From Alphaproteobacteria bacterium (GTDB taxonomy: Bacteria > Pseudomonadota > Alphaproteobacteria > Micavibrionales > Micavibrionaceae): 64,000 nucleotides of DNA. A program made the translations under genes and the position numbers. This document shows positions 50,895 through 59,315 of the stretch, piece by piece; position 1 is the first letter of the stretch; each line of letters begins with the position of its first letter. The stretch is from positions 1,178,001 to 1,242,000 of the forward strand of contig CP065008.1 of assembly GCA_016699735.1 (NCBI GenBank), read 5' to 3'. Below the pieces are notes generated by a model. The model saw only the letters and a list, made by a program, of their open reading frames with translations. It was not told the DNA's origin and ran no database searches.

Positions 50895-51476
50895 ATGACG
50901 GAAAGAAAGCCGCTCCCTCACGACGCCACGGGCCGCATGATCCGTGATTGGAAAAGCGAAAGAAAATCCTGCGGCGATCTGGAAGTGGCCTACGCGAACG
51001 CCGGCGCACAGGAGTTTATAGCGGGGGAACAAAAGGAAAAGGCCCGCGTGGATTTAGCCAACAAGCAACATAAGTTAAGTGCCCTGATAAAAAAATTTAG
51101 CAATGAACTGGGCGAGGAAACAAAAGCAGGGACAATCGGCGGAGTACTCGGCGGAGCTTTGGGGGCTTATATTGCAGGAAGGGCAGGGTTCGCGCATAAT
51201 ACGTTAAGCGGATTAGCCGGTATGATGTTAGGTGCAGGAGAAGGCAGCGGAGTTTTAGGAACTTTAGCGACCATGGGAGAGGAGGGATATGACGAAATAT
51301 TTGACAGCGGCAGCCGCCGCAGGATGGAAATGGAACTTTCATCGGCGGAAAATGCAGTAGAACAGGCATTGATAAATCTGGAGCACGCGCAAAAAAACTA
51401 CACGCAGAAAAAGGAAAAGGCCGACCAGGCGTTCAAAGCCCTCTCGGAATGTAGAAGGAATGCAAAAAAATTCTGA
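50895..51476 (+). CDS. DATGR-motif glycine-zipper membrane-active protein
   Basis: 193 residues. The N-terminus carries HDATGRMIRDWKSE (motif at 10-19), shared with two muramidase-like proteins elsewhere in the cassette. A charged helical segment follows, then residues 78-128 are a glycine-zipper stretch (GTIGGVLGGALGAYIAGRAG, GLAGMMLGAGEGSGVLG), typical of membrane-inserting or pore-forming regions, and the rest is a charged coiled coil. It starts 3 bases after the tail tubular A stop. A four-helix membrane protein gene overlaps its end, which suggests an effector with an inhibitor partner, but no activity is known. Confidence 0.65.
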   Translation: MTERKPLPHDATGRMIRDWKSERKSCGDLEVAYANAGAQEFIAGEQKEKARVDLANKQHKLSALIKKFSNELGEETKAGTIGGVLGGALGAYIAGRAGFAHNTLSGLAGMMLGAGEGSGVLGTLATMGEEGYDEIFDSGSRRRMEMELSSAENAVEQALINLEHAQKNYTQKKEKADQAFKALSECRRNAKKF

Positions 51477-51930
51477 AAATTCGCAAGAGTTAAAAGAAGA
51501 TAAGGAATCTTTCAGAAAAATATATTGGCGGTATGCACTGGCGTCCGGTGTACCCTGCGCGGTCATCATGGGCGCCGTCATGGCCGCTGAGAACGGTCTT
51601 CTGCAAGGGGTTTTCATCGGCTTGTTCTGCGGACTCTTTTTTGGCATGTTCATGGCGGTCCGGCCTGCGACGATGCAGGGCAAGGCCGAAGCGGAAAAGA
51701 GAGCCGACCCGGCCGCAGAGATAGAAGGCCTGAAATTCATGCGCCTCAAGGCTTATGTGCTTCTGGCGGTTGCGGTTCCCTATGTGGCCTATCGTTCCCT
51801 GACCGGGATAACGATAAGTGCGGGCTTGGAAAATCTCGATCTTCTTCTGGCGCTGCTTCTGGTCGCCGTCGAACTCTGGGACATCCGCTCGTCTGGCATA
51901 AAGATAGAGGCCTTGAGATCAAGGAGTTGA
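51460..51930 (+). CDS. Four-helix membrane protein
   Basis: 156 residues with four predicted membrane helices (YALASGVPCAVIMGAVMAA, GVFIGLFCGLFFGMFMAV, AYVLLAVAVPYVAY, LDLLLALLLVAVELW). Its start overlaps the stop of the DATGR glycine-zipper gene by 17 bases, so translation is probably coupled. It has no catalytic motif. By analogy with pore-former/immunity pairs it is a candidate partner or inhibitor of the preceding protein, which is inference from order only. Confidence 0.55.
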   Translation: MQKNSENSQELKEDKESFRKIYWRYALASGVPCAVIMGAVMAAENGLLQGVFIGLFCGLFFGMFMAVRPATMQGKAEAEKRADPAAEIEGLKFMRLKAYVLLAVAVPYVAYRSLTGITISAGLENLDLLLALLLVAVELWDIRSSGIKIEALRSRS

Positions 51931-52006
51931 GCCGCTTTGGGTGTTGCAAAAATTATTCTGTAAAAACTTCTCTGGGCAGAGTAAAAAAACGTAAACAGCC
52001 GCAAAA

Positions 52007-52282
52007 TTGAAAGCATTAAGGCTAGGGAATGTAAAATTATTCAGCACCGCAGGGTATTACGCACGTCTGGATGTGGAGACGCTGAAAACCTTCCGCATCG
52101 GGGCTTATATTTGCCTGGTCATCACCCTTTCTCATTTTGTCTATAAGATAGTTCTTCATGACCTGTATTTTGGAAACAATTTTGATCCGTTGGAAACAAT
52201 TTTATGTTTTATAAGTATAGCTGTAGAAATTGACGCGATATTAAAAACCTCAGCGGGAATGAAAAAGAAGCGGCAGGAATGA
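52007..52282 (+). CDS. Small membrane protein
   Basis: 91 residues from a TTG start at 52007, with two predicted helices (IGAYICLVITLSHFVYKIVL and FDPLETILCFISIAVEIDA). Basic C-terminus. Overlaps the next gene by ATGA. Family unknown; low GC relative to the structural genes. Confidence 0.45.
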   Translation: MKALRLGNVKLFSTAGYYARLDVETLKTFRIGAYICLVITLSHFVYKIVLHDLYFGNNFDPLETILCFISIAVEIDAILKTSAGMKKKRQE

Positions 52283-52467
52283 AAAATTCTACAGGTCAGG
52301 ATGAATCGCCAAAGCCGCCATTTTACACACCCCGCGTGCATCTTTGGGCTATCGGAATTGCTCTGATTGCCTTTACAAGCGAACTGACATCGCAAATCGG
52401 CCCGGTCTATGGAATCCCGGCGGGGTTGGTGTGCGCTTACTTGTTTCATATAACAATGCGGCCGTAG
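52279..52467 (+). CDS. Small membrane protein
   Basis: 62 residues; polar N-terminus then two short hydrophobic segments (LWAIGIALIAFTSELTSQIG and GLVCAYLFHITM). Start overlaps the preceding stop by 4 bases (ATGA), so the pair is coupled. It ends 7 bases before the duplicated gene fragment at 52474. Family unknown. Confidence 0.45.
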   Translation: MKNSTGQDESPKPPFYTPRVHLWAIGIALIAFTSELTSQIGPVYGIPAGLVCAYLFHITMRP

Positions 52468-52473
52468 CCGCCG

Positions 52474-52521
52474 ACCCCCGGCCGTATCGAGGATTTTACG
52501 CTGGTGAAAGTGCGGGATTAA
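52474..52521 (+). repeat. 48-bp direct repeat, right copy
   Basis: Partial copy of the 3' end of the tail tubular A-like gene (50844-50891), three mismatches. It has no start or upstream gene body, so it is a relic of a duplication or of insertion of the block between the copies. Confidence 0.9.
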
Positions 52522-52604
52522 GCTGCTTTCCGCCCATAAAAATAATTCTGTAAAAACCCGTCAAAGCGGAGTAAAATGACAGGAACAGAAAAGCGGAGAT
52601 TGAG

Positions 52605-52838
52605 ATGAGCTTTAGAGATAAATTCAGGGAGTTCCTCGGCAAAAGGCCGGAAACCCAGGCAGACGCCGGACCGGGCTATGGCCTGGGCGCGGAAGGAATG
52701 TTCACCCTGCCGGACTTCCCGCAGGATCCCCCGCCGCCTCAACAAATGGTCGCCGAGGCGCCCGAGCAATACGCCTATGTCGGCATCAACCACCCCGTCC
52801 CCGAACAGGACGGCGACGAGCCGATCCTCGGGATTTGA
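52605..52838 (+). CDS. Small acidic Pro-rich protein
   Basis: 77 residues from ATG 52605 (GGAG site nearby). A short basic helix (FRDKFREFLGKRP) is followed by a Gln/Pro-rich, acidic, probably disordered tail (QDPPPPQQMVAEAPEQ). No family. A strong terminator follows, so it ends a transcript. Confidence 0.5.
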   Translation: MSFRDKFREFLGKRPETQADAGPGYGLGAEGMFTLPDFPQDPPPPQQMVAEAPEQYAYVGINHPVPEQDGDEPILGI

Positions 52839-52867
52839 TCGCAGACAGAGAACGCTGACGAACACCA

Positions 52868-52892
52868 AACCGCCCCCACAGGCGGTTTTTTT
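52868..52892 (+). terminator. Rho-independent terminator
   Basis: Perfect 7-bp stem AACCGCC / GGCGGTT with a 6-base loop, followed by TTTTT. It ends the transcript that includes the 52605 gene and separates it from the muramidase-like gene. Confidence 0.9.
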
Positions 52893-52908
52893 ATGAAGGA
52901 ACCCCACT

Positions 52909-53691
52909 ATGACAAGCGAAAACAAGCCTGTCCGCACGGACGCGACGGGCCGCATTATAAGGGATTGGGATACGGAGCAACAAATACCAATTCCAAAGCA
53001 TAAACCGACGACAGGCATAGAGCCGCCTGCCTACAGACGCGACGTCTTCAAGGGCGAGCGGCGGGCGGAGTGGGATGGCTGGAGCCGGATCGTAGAGTGG
53101 GACTCGTCCCTTTCAAGCGCAGAAAAAAGAGCTTTTCACGATATTTTCGCCGCCGAGGGCGGAATGAAAAAGGCGCCGGGAGGATCGGCGGTCGCGGGCA
53201 TATTGCAAAAAACACTTGATTCAACAAAATCCCCGGATAACACGCCTGGAATATACGCGAGGTACGGTAAAAATCCGAAAACAACCGATTTGGAGCTTCC
53301 GGATATAAAGGAAGTGTATAAGGGCTTCTTTAATGATGTCTTTAAAGGGCCAGCAGAAAAGCTAAAGGAAAAGAATAAAACAACTGCGATCAAAGGATAT
53401 CAAATCCTTGGCTTGATAGGAAATGATCGGCTTTCCTCATCAGTCGCCGATATCCTTTTCCGTGAAGGCACGACAAAAGGCTCGGAGTTGATCCTCAAGG
53501 CAATCCAGCTGACCGATCCCAACGCTGACACGGGGACAGGCACGGCTTTCGGAAGTAAAACCCTTACCGCCTTGCAGGAAATAGCAAAAGACCACGGCAA
53601 GACCAGAAACTTTCTGGAGTTTTCAGCCAACGCCAGAAGGACGGACGAAAAAGACCGCAACGACTATTTCAGATTTAGGGACCAAGAGTAA
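52909..53691 (+). CDS. DATGR-motif GH108-like muramidase, copy 1
   Basis: 260 residues. N-terminus RTDATGRIIRDWDTE (motif 11-20). Residues 75-260 resemble a shortened GH108 (TtsA-like/secretion-activating) muramidase: IFAAEGGMKKAPGGSAVAGI carries the family EGG with candidate catalytic E83 and a shortened GG-x-[A/T] loop; PDIKEVYKGFFNDVFKG, VADILFREG and AFGSKTLTALQEIA match the later family blocks (iYr-x-yW, f-N-sG, iGpkTl). No signal peptide. The family cleaves peptidoglycan glycan chains. A paralog lies at 61881. The next gene on the opposite strand ends 3 bases away and encodes a lipoprotein. Confidence 0.65.
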   Translation: MTSENKPVRTDATGRIIRDWDTEQQIPIPKHKPTTGIEPPAYRRDVFKGERRAEWDGWSRIVEWDSSLSSAEKRAFHDIFAAEGGMKKAPGGSAVAGILQKTLDSTKSPDNTPGIYARYGKNPKTTDLELPDIKEVYKGFFNDVFKGPAEKLKEKNKTTAIKGYQILGLIGNDRLSSSVADILFREGTTKGSELILKAIQLTDPNADTGTGTAFGSKTLTALQEIAKDHGKTRNFLEFSANARRTDEKDRNDYFRFRDQE

Positions 53692-53694
53692 GGT

Positions 53695-54318
53695 TTAGTA
53701 AGTTTTCTTGCATTTTTTCTCAATCGTAAGAGCATTCCTGAGGGCTTTGTCTTTATTAAAAATAAGCGACGGATCATCGGAAACAGTCAAGACCGATTTT
53801 CGGAAAAAATATTCAACAGACGTGGGTGAGTCAGAATTCTGCAGGGACCAGTAATCCTCGTGCCCTTGTCTAGAAAAGGTGAACACGCCGCACTCGCGTA
53901 CAGCCTCTGGATCCCTGTGATAAGCGGCTGAAAATATACCGGACACGTCAAACTCTTCTTGGCGGATTTCGGAAATGACGCCAACAATATTAAGGCTATC
54001 CCCGAACGGGTAAGGCGCTTCGCAGAGTTCGTCGGCGTGGGTTTCGTACTGGGCGAGTAAATCATACGCTCCGGCAGAGCTTTTACTGACCCAGGCATAT
54101 CCGGGCATCGTGTTTTTCCAATAGATATCATGGGCGAGGGCACCGGAATCAGTAAAAATGTGTCGGCCAAGTAAAAGCTTCGCCTCTGTTTCATCCTTGA
54201 TGGTGGTAGTTTGCCCGTCCCACGGACAGGAGGGCTTCGAGGCAGTATTGCTCGTACCCGCGCAGGCAGTTAGGGCGCAAATGCAAATCGCAAGAATCAT
54301 AAAGCGGGAAATACCCAT
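53695..54318 (-). CDS. Lipoprotein paired with muramidase-like protein, copy 1
   Basis: 207 residues with a signal peptide ending in a lipobox (LTAC, Cys19). The mature protein has a beta-rich body with the motifs LLGRHIFTD (49-57), GVISEIR (113-119), GVFTFSR (144-150) and YWSLQ (156-160). A paralog with LLGKHHFTD, GAITEIR, GIYTFSR and YWRLQ is at 62913-63494. Both lie tail to tail with a muramidase-like gene. Membrane-anchored in the periplasm or outer membrane, it may be an inhibitor, immunity or exclusion protein; no known family. Confidence 0.65.
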   Translation of the reverse strand: MGISRFMILAICICALTACAGTSNTASKPSCPWDGQTTTIKDETEAKLLLGRHIFTDSGALAHDIYWKNTMPGYAWVSKSSAGAYDLLAQYETHADELCEAPYPFGDSLNIVGVISEIRQEEFDVSGIFSAAYHRDPEAVRECGVFTFSRQGHEDYWSLQNSDSPTSVEYFFRKSVLTVSDDPSLIFNKDKALRNALTIEKKCKKTY

Positions 54319-54393
54319 CCCGGAAACTTACCACTACAGAAACGGCCGGGAAAGAAACAACAAGGAATTGAAGAAAACCCCAAAGGAAAAACC

Positions 54394-56292
54394 ATGACAC
54401 GCATCACCGAAATAAAAACCACCTTCACGGCGGGGGAGGTCTCGCGCGAGCTGCTGGGCCGAGGCGATCTGCGCGCGTACGATAACGGTGCGCTGACCCT
54501 GCGGAATGTTTTTATAAATCCGACAGGAGGCGTACGCCGCCGCTTCGGCCTCGGCTATATCGACACCGCGCCGGGCAACGGCAAGCTGATCGCCTTCGAA
54601 TTCAACACAGAGCAAACGGCGCTTCTCTTGCTCACGCACGAACAGATCGACGTCTACACCGGCGGCCTGAACGTCGCCACCATCGCCGCCCCGTGGGAGG
54701 AGGGGCAGATTCCGCAAATCGCCTGGACGCAAAGCGCGGATACGCTGCTGCTCGTCCATCCCGACGTGCCGCCGAAAAAACTCACGCGCGGAACGGGCGG
54801 CACATGGACGCTCAGCGACTGGAATTTCTTTACTGAAAATAACGTGGTGCACCAGCCGTATTATAAATTCGCGGACTCTGAGGTCACGCTCACGCCTAGT
54901 GCAACGACGGGCAGCATCACCCTCACGGCCTCTGCCTCCGTCTTCGCGGCAGGGCATGAGAACACGCGCCTGCGCGTCGGCGGCAAGGAAGTGCTGATCA
55001 CCGATTTCGACTCGCCCACAGTGGTGAGCGCGGATGTCATCCAGACACTGACAGGCACAAGCGCGACGATAGATTGGGCCGAACAGGCTTTCAGCCCTGT
55101 GCGCGGATATCCCGTCACCGTGGCCTTTCATCAAGACAGGCTGGTCATCGGCGGCAGCCGCGATCTGCCCAACCGTCTCTGGTTTTCGAAATCCGGCGAT
55201 CTGTTCAACTTTGATCTCGGGACAGGCTTGGAGGACGAGGCGATCGAATTCGCCATCCTGTCCGATCAGGTCAACGCAATCCGCGGTGTGTTCTCCAGCC
55301 GCCACCTGCAGGTCTTCACCAGCGGCGCGGAATGGATGGTCACCGGCGATCCGCTGACGCCCAGCGCCGTGCAGATCAGAAGGCAGACAAGAACAGGCTC
55401 GATTATCGACCGATACATCCCGCCGCTCAACGTGGACGGGGCAACGCTCTACGCCGCACGCAACAAGCGCGAGATTCACGAATTTCTCTACACCGATCTG
55501 GAGCAGGCCTACACGTCAACCGACCTCGCGCTCCTCTCGCGCCATATCATCGACAATCCGGTGGAGCAGGATTACGATCAGCGCAACCGCCTGCTGTTTG
55601 TCGTCCGCGCCGATGGAAAATTCGCAACATTGACCGTCTTTCGCGCCGAGTCCGTCTCCGCCTGGACGCTGCACGAGACGGACGGCAATGTGAAATCCGT
55701 CTCCGTCGTCGGCGACGAGGTCTATATGCTGATCGAAAGGGCAGGGGATTTTTTCATCGAATTGTTCGATTCAGATCTGCACCTCGACTCTGCATTATCG
55801 GGCGAAGTCGGAACGCCCGCGACCGTGTGGTCCGGCCTCGATCATCTCGAGGGCCGCAGCGTCAGCGTTGTGGCCGACGGCGCGGTTCTGAACGATCACA
55901 CGGTGACGGGCGGGGCGGTGACCCTCGCCGAGCCAGCGTCGACGATTGAAATCGGCCTGCCGTTCACGCATATCGTTGAACCTCTGCCGCCGAATGAAAT
56001 CGGCGCGGTCGGAGCGGGAAGAAAAGTTCGTCTCGTGCGCGGCATCTTCCGCGTCAAGGACACCTCCGCCCTGCGCCTCGATACGGGTCAGGGATTGAAG
56101 GACATCACGCTCCGCCAGTTTGGCGAAGAGGAAATTCTTGATGACCCCGCGCCGCTCATCAGCGGGGATATAAAAATCCGCGCCCTCGGCTGGCAGAAGG
56201 ACGGCAGCAAACCTCTCTGGCGCATCGAGCAATCCGCGCCCCTGCCGTTCGAGCTTCTCTCCGTGATTACGGAGTTGAAGGTGAATGAGTAG
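54394..56292 (+). CDS. Large tail protein, tail tubular B-like
   Basis: 632 residues. The opening ITEIKTTFTAGEVSRELLGRGDLRAYDNGALTLRNVFINPTGGVRRRFG is typical of podovirus-type tail tubular B/nozzle-like proteins (the FTAGE-x-S...GRGDL pattern is very common in phage tail proteins). The rest is mainly beta-strands in repeated modules. It follows the gp11-like protein in function order, with an accessory block between them. No enzyme motif. It is probably a structural part of the tail tube or nozzle through which DNA passes. Confidence 0.82.
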   Translation: MTRITEIKTTFTAGEVSRELLGRGDLRAYDNGALTLRNVFINPTGGVRRRFGLGYIDTAPGNGKLIAFEFNTEQTALLLLTHEQIDVYTGGLNVATIAAPWEEGQIPQIAWTQSADTLLLVHPDVPPKKLTRGTGGTWTLSDWNFFTENNVVHQPYYKFADSEVTLTPSATTGSITLTASASVFAAGHENTRLRVGGKEVLITDFDSPTVVSADVIQTLTGTSATIDWAEQAFSPVRGYPVTVAFHQDRLVIGGSRDLPNRLWFSKSGDLFNFDLGTGLEDEAIEFAILSDQVNAIRGVFSSRHLQVFTSGAEWMVTGDPLTPSAVQIRRQTRTGSIIDRYIPPLNVDGATLYAARNKREIHEFLYTDLEQAYTSTDLALLSRHIIDNPVEQDYDQRNRLLFVVRADGKFATLTVFRAESVSAWTLHETDGNVKSVSVVGDEVYMLIERAGDFFIELFDSDLHLDSALSGEVGTPATVWSGLDHLEGRSVSVVADGAVLNDHTVTGGAVTLAEPASTIEIGLPFTHIVEPLPPNEIGAVGAGRKVRLVRGIFRVKDTSALRLDTGQGLKDITLRQFGEEEILDDPAPLISGDIKIRALGWQKDGSKPLWRIEQSAPLPFELLSVITELKVNE

Positions 56293-56374
56293 GTACAAGC
56301 ACTATATTTTATGCTAGAAGTAACAGGAAATTAAGCCTTTCTTTAAATTGCTATTTTATATTGAAAATAATATA

Positions 56375-56797
56375 ATGTTCCGTGTAGACATTATCGAGGA
56401 AGCTAAGAAAGAAATAAGGGAACTGTTTGAAGCAAATAAGCAGCAGGCAGGACGTCTTGTGGTTGTATTACAAGAGTTAAGTGAGAATTGCACAGACATT
56501 TATGATTTGGTTGAAAGCGGATATGAATGCGAAGATTTTAACGTAGATGCAGTTTGGAGTTTACAAAATAAGGAATTAAGAAACGTATGGAGACTTAAAA
56601 TCTTTGGGTTTTCTTTAAAAGGAACGAAATTTAACCTTAGTCATAGGGTAATTTATGCACCAGATTATAAGCGCAATACCATTCATATACTAGGTTTAAT
56701 GGATAGGGATTTAGACTATGAAAAAGACAAGGAATTTATCAAAGAGATTATCAAAAGGTACGACCGCCTCGGATTATCGAGGCTCCCAAGAGCTTGA
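56375..56797 (+). CDS. HigB/RelE-like toxin candidate
   Basis: 140 residues from ATG 56375 (a longer frame from 56348 starts at TTG). Low GC. Motifs DIIEEAKKEIRELFEANKQQ, DAVWSLQNKELRNVWRLKIF and HRVIYAPDYKRNTIHILGLMDR resemble the RelE/HigB fold of mRNA interferases or a related gp49-like family (the strand ending in a D/E-R...). Its 3' end overlaps the next gene by 80 bases in another frame, a typical toxin-first arrangement with an XRE-type antitoxin. Confidence 0.65.
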   Translation: MFRVDIIEEAKKEIRELFEANKQQAGRLVVVLQELSENCTDIYDLVESGYECEDFNVDAVWSLQNKELRNVWRLKIFGFSLKGTKFNLSHRVIYAPDYKRNTIHILGLMDRDLDYEKDKEFIKEIIKRYDRLGLSRLPRA

Positions 56798-57218
56798 CAA
56801 GTTTGGTACATCGCCTTCGTATGAAGTATTGATTGATGAAGATGGCACAACGCATAAAGACGTACTTCGTATCAATAGTGATTGGGGAGATCGTATGTAT
56901 GTGGACCATCCCCTTTCAACTCCGTTTGAGGATTTTGTAAAGGAATTATATGAAGCAGGATATGAATCAGCCATACGCGGAGGACGCCAAGAGTTATCCA
57001 AGGCTTTGCAGAATTCGGAAAGAAAGAAATCTCTTAAAACTATAAGGCTTGCAAGGGGGTTATCTCAACATGAGCTAGCTAAAAAAGCAGGCTTACAACA
57101 ATATCAAGTATCACGTTACGAAGCCGGAAAAGAATATCCAAGTGCCCCTACAATTATGAAGCTATGCAAAGTGCTTAATATTGATCAGAACACATTTTTT
57201 GAATTATTGGGAATTTAA
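56718..57218 (+). CDS. XRE-family antitoxin candidate
   Basis: 166 residues. The C-terminal 60 residues form a helix-turn-helix of the XRE/Cro type (LKTIRLARGLSQHELAKKAG, QYQVSRYEAGKEYPSAPTIMKLCKVLNI). The N-terminal 100 residues are beta-rich and probably bind the toxin. It overlaps the toxin gene by 80 bases. Low GC, like the genes around it. HigA-type antitoxins follow their toxins in this way and repress their own promoter. Confidence 0.75.
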   Translation: MKKTRNLSKRLSKGTTASDYRGSQELDKFGTSPSYEVLIDEDGTTHKDVLRINSDWGDRMYVDHPLSTPFEDFVKELYEAGYESAIRGGRQELSKALQNSERKKSLKTIRLARGLSQHELAKKAGLQQYQVSRYEAGKEYPSAPTIMKLCKVLNIDQNTFFELLGI

Positions 57219-57230
57219 GTAGGCGGAGTT

Positions 57231-57677
57231 ATGAAGGAATACGGGTTTGTAGAATTTTGTGATGATTATCGTGAAGAAAAAAATGGCAAGGTTACGCTTG
57301 TGGGCTTGTATCAAAACGACCTTATAGTTGCTAATTTTCCCGCGCTATTGCCAAAATTTGTAATGGTTATAAACATTATGACTTTTAATAAAACAACAAC
57401 GGACATTCCCGTAGAAATAGAGATTGATGGTGAAGTCATTATAACGGCAAACACTAAGTTTAGCTGGCAAGATAAGGATTTGCTAAAAAAGCTGAATATT
57501 TGGCGCGGAGCTTTTCCAATAATACTATCACCCTTTGTATTTCAAAAAGAAGGTGCTCTAACAGTAAGAATAGGGTTGAACGGAAAAATGGAAAATATAG
57601 GTCAGATATACATTCGCAAGCCTAAGCAAGCTATGATGCATGATCAAAAGGCAAAAAAGAAAAAACAAAAAAAATAA
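57231..57677 (+). CDS. DUF6941-like protein
   Basis: 148 residues starting MKEYGFVEFCDDYREEKNGK, with KVTLVGLYQNDLIV after it; this opening fits the DUF6941 family, of unknown function. Mainly beta-strands, with a Lys-rich disordered tail of about 15 residues. It is 12 bases after the antitoxin gene, in the same low-GC island, and could be a third component of that operon. A terminator lies 22 bases after it. Confidence 0.6.
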   Translation: MKEYGFVEFCDDYREEKNGKVTLVGLYQNDLIVANFPALLPKFVMVINIMTFNKTTTDIPVEIEIDGEVIITANTKFSWQDKDLLKKLNIWRGAFPIILSPFVFQKEGALTVRIGLNGKMENIGQIYIRKPKQAMMHDQKAKKKKQKK

Positions 57678-57699
57678 ACTAAATTACAACCTGCCAATG

Positions 57700-57732
57700 A
57701 AAAGAGCACCCTAAGCGGTGCTCTTTTATATT
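57700..57732 (+). terminator. Rho-independent terminator
   Basis: Perfect 11-bp stem AAAAGAGCACC / GGTGCTCTTTT with a 6-base loop. It ends the low-GC toxin-antitoxin island before the next virion gene. Confidence 0.9.
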
Positions 57733-57754
57733 TAAAACAAAAAGGAACCCCATC

Positions 57755-58261
57755 ATGGCCGCACTTACACCCGTGCTTTCACTGCTTGGTACCGTCGGCA
57801 GCGTCGTCTCCGCCGGAACCGCTATTCTCGGAGGCGTCCAGACTCTCGCCGGCGCCGGCAACCGACAGCAGGAAAAGGAAGACCGCCTCGCCCTCGACCA
57901 GCTCAAGCGCCAGCAAACTCTTCAGCAAAGACAGCTGGAGGAAAAGGCCGCGCTCGAACGCCAGCAGATTGCGCTCAACGCAAAACTCACGGAAGATCAG
58001 CGGCAGACGGCGTTGCGCCGCGCCGTCGCAAGACAGCGCGCGAATTTCGGAGCGCAGGGAGTCGGCAGCGCCACAGGCTCGTCTCAGGCGGTCCTTCTTG
58101 GACTCTTCGATGAGTCCGATGACGAAAGACAAAGGCGCGAGGAACTGGATGCGTTGCGCGTCACCGCCCTCGATCAGAACGTCTCGCAAAATCGGGCGCT
58201 GAACATTCTTCAGCGCACACAATTATCGGAAAGACAAAAAATTCAACGCCAGTTTCTATAA
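57755..58261 (+). CDS. Internal virion-type coiled-coil protein
   Basis: 168 residues. A hydrophobic Gly/Ala-rich N-terminus (LLGTVGSVVSAGTAILGGVQTLAGAG) is followed by a long, Gln/Arg-rich coiled coil (about residues 38-100), then a glycine-rich break (RANFGAQGVGSATGSSQAVLLG) and another coiled coil. The architecture resembles internal virion or ejection proteins of podoviruses (gp14-like). It lies between the tail tubular B-like and tail fibre genes, as in T7, where ejection proteins and fibres follow the tail tube genes. Confidence 0.65.
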   Translation: MAALTPVLSLLGTVGSVVSAGTAILGGVQTLAGAGNRQQEKEDRLALDQLKRQQTLQQRQLEEKAALERQQIALNAKLTEDQRQTALRRAVARQRANFGAQGVGSATGSSQAVLLGLFDESDDERQRREELDALRVTALDQNVSQNRALNILQRTQLSERQKIQRQFL

Positions 58262-58349
58262 CTGTGGAAAAAGTGGAATTAAAGTTTGACCTGCTGACTC
58301 ATTTTTATTACACTTTCCTGATATACGGCAAAAAGGGAGTGATGCCCTC

Positions 58350-58760
58350 ATGCGTTTTAAAAACATACCCGGCTTTGAAGATTTTGATCCAAGTGTTTTG
58401 TCACGTACGCGGCACACGCACTTCATGATCTTCGGAAACTTCTTTTTCCAGGATGACCCGTTCACCATGGACAGTCATCGCCGCCGCTTCAACTACAGAA
58501 GCGGGATAACCGAGGACTCTTTCCACGCCCTCGTTCACGACTTTTGTGAGCGCAGAAACCGCGAAGTCATCCTGGCGGCGGAGGATATCGCCATCATCCC
58601 CGGCGATCTGCACGACCTCGAACAGCTCAAGCGCGAAAACGGTACCCGTTTTTCCTATGACTTTGTCGATGCCAAAAGGGTGCAGGAGTATATTTCCTAT
58701 ACCCGCACCGTGGGCGGCATCCCCCAGTCCCAGTTCCGCGAAGCCCGCCTCGACGGGTAA
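58350..58760 (+). CDS. Hypothetical protein, paralog of following gene
   Basis: 136 residues. Shares with the next gene a pattern: hydrophobic strand + NF (residues 30-31), YRSGITEDSF (49-58), and GTRFSY (98-103). No signal or membrane segment. The ribosome site is poor. Role unknown; possibly anti-host or cargo protein. Confidence 0.55.
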   Translation: MRFKNIPGFEDFDPSVLSRTRHTHFMIFGNFFFQDDPFTMDSHRRRFNYRSGITEDSFHALVHDFCERRNREVILAAEDIAIIPGDLHDLEQLKRENGTRFSYDFVDAKRVQEYISYTRTVGGIPQSQFREARLDG

Positions 58761-58882
58761 GATATTGAAAAATAACAGAGTATGAACACCGCACCGCATA
58801 CATTTTTTTGCGGCGCGAGCGCTTTTGTTATGTTAAAGTACTTGCACTAGGGGTGTTAGGAATCTCAAAGGGCAGGTGAGTT

Positions 58883-59287
58883 ATGGCAAAACCACAGGAC
58901 GCTTTTCTGAACGCCGCCACGCACGGGCCGGATTTTCTTGTCATTACGAACTTCGCGTATAATCAAAATCCCCGGACCGGAGCGCCGATCAATACCTATA
59001 GCGGCCTGTCGGAAGAATCCTTTGCCTTTATGGTCGCCGAAAGTGCAAAAGACAATGACGCCAGCGTCTACTATATGGACGGCAACACCGTCATCGTCAG
59101 AGGCTGGAATCAGAATCTTCAGAAAATTGAGGCCGATTGCGGCGACAGATTTTCCTACGGCTACTGCTCTGAGGAAGGGGCGCACAAAACCATCGAGCGT
59201 TGCCGCGAGGCCGCGCTCGAATCACCCGAAGACCGGGAATACCGCACCATCCCCGGCGCACAGGACCGGGTCCAGTTTCTGAATTAG
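58883..59287 (+). CDS. Hypothetical protein, paralog of preceding gene
   Basis: 134 residues. Shared pattern with the 58350 protein: VITNF (20-24), YSGLSEESF (39-47) and GDRFSY (87-92), with a conserved helix between them. The two are about 120 bases apart. AAAGGGCAGG ribosome site before ATG 58883. Function unknown; the pair looks like a tandem duplication. A terminator follows. Confidence 0.55.
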   Translation: MAKPQDAFLNAATHGPDFLVITNFAYNQNPRTGAPINTYSGLSEESFAFMVAESAKDNDASVYYMDGNTVIVRGWNQNLQKIEADCGDRFSYGYCSEEGAHKTIERCREAALESPEDREYRTIPGAQDRVQFLN

Positions 59288-59315
59288 GGAATTTTTTGAG
59301 CTTAAACGCCCACGG

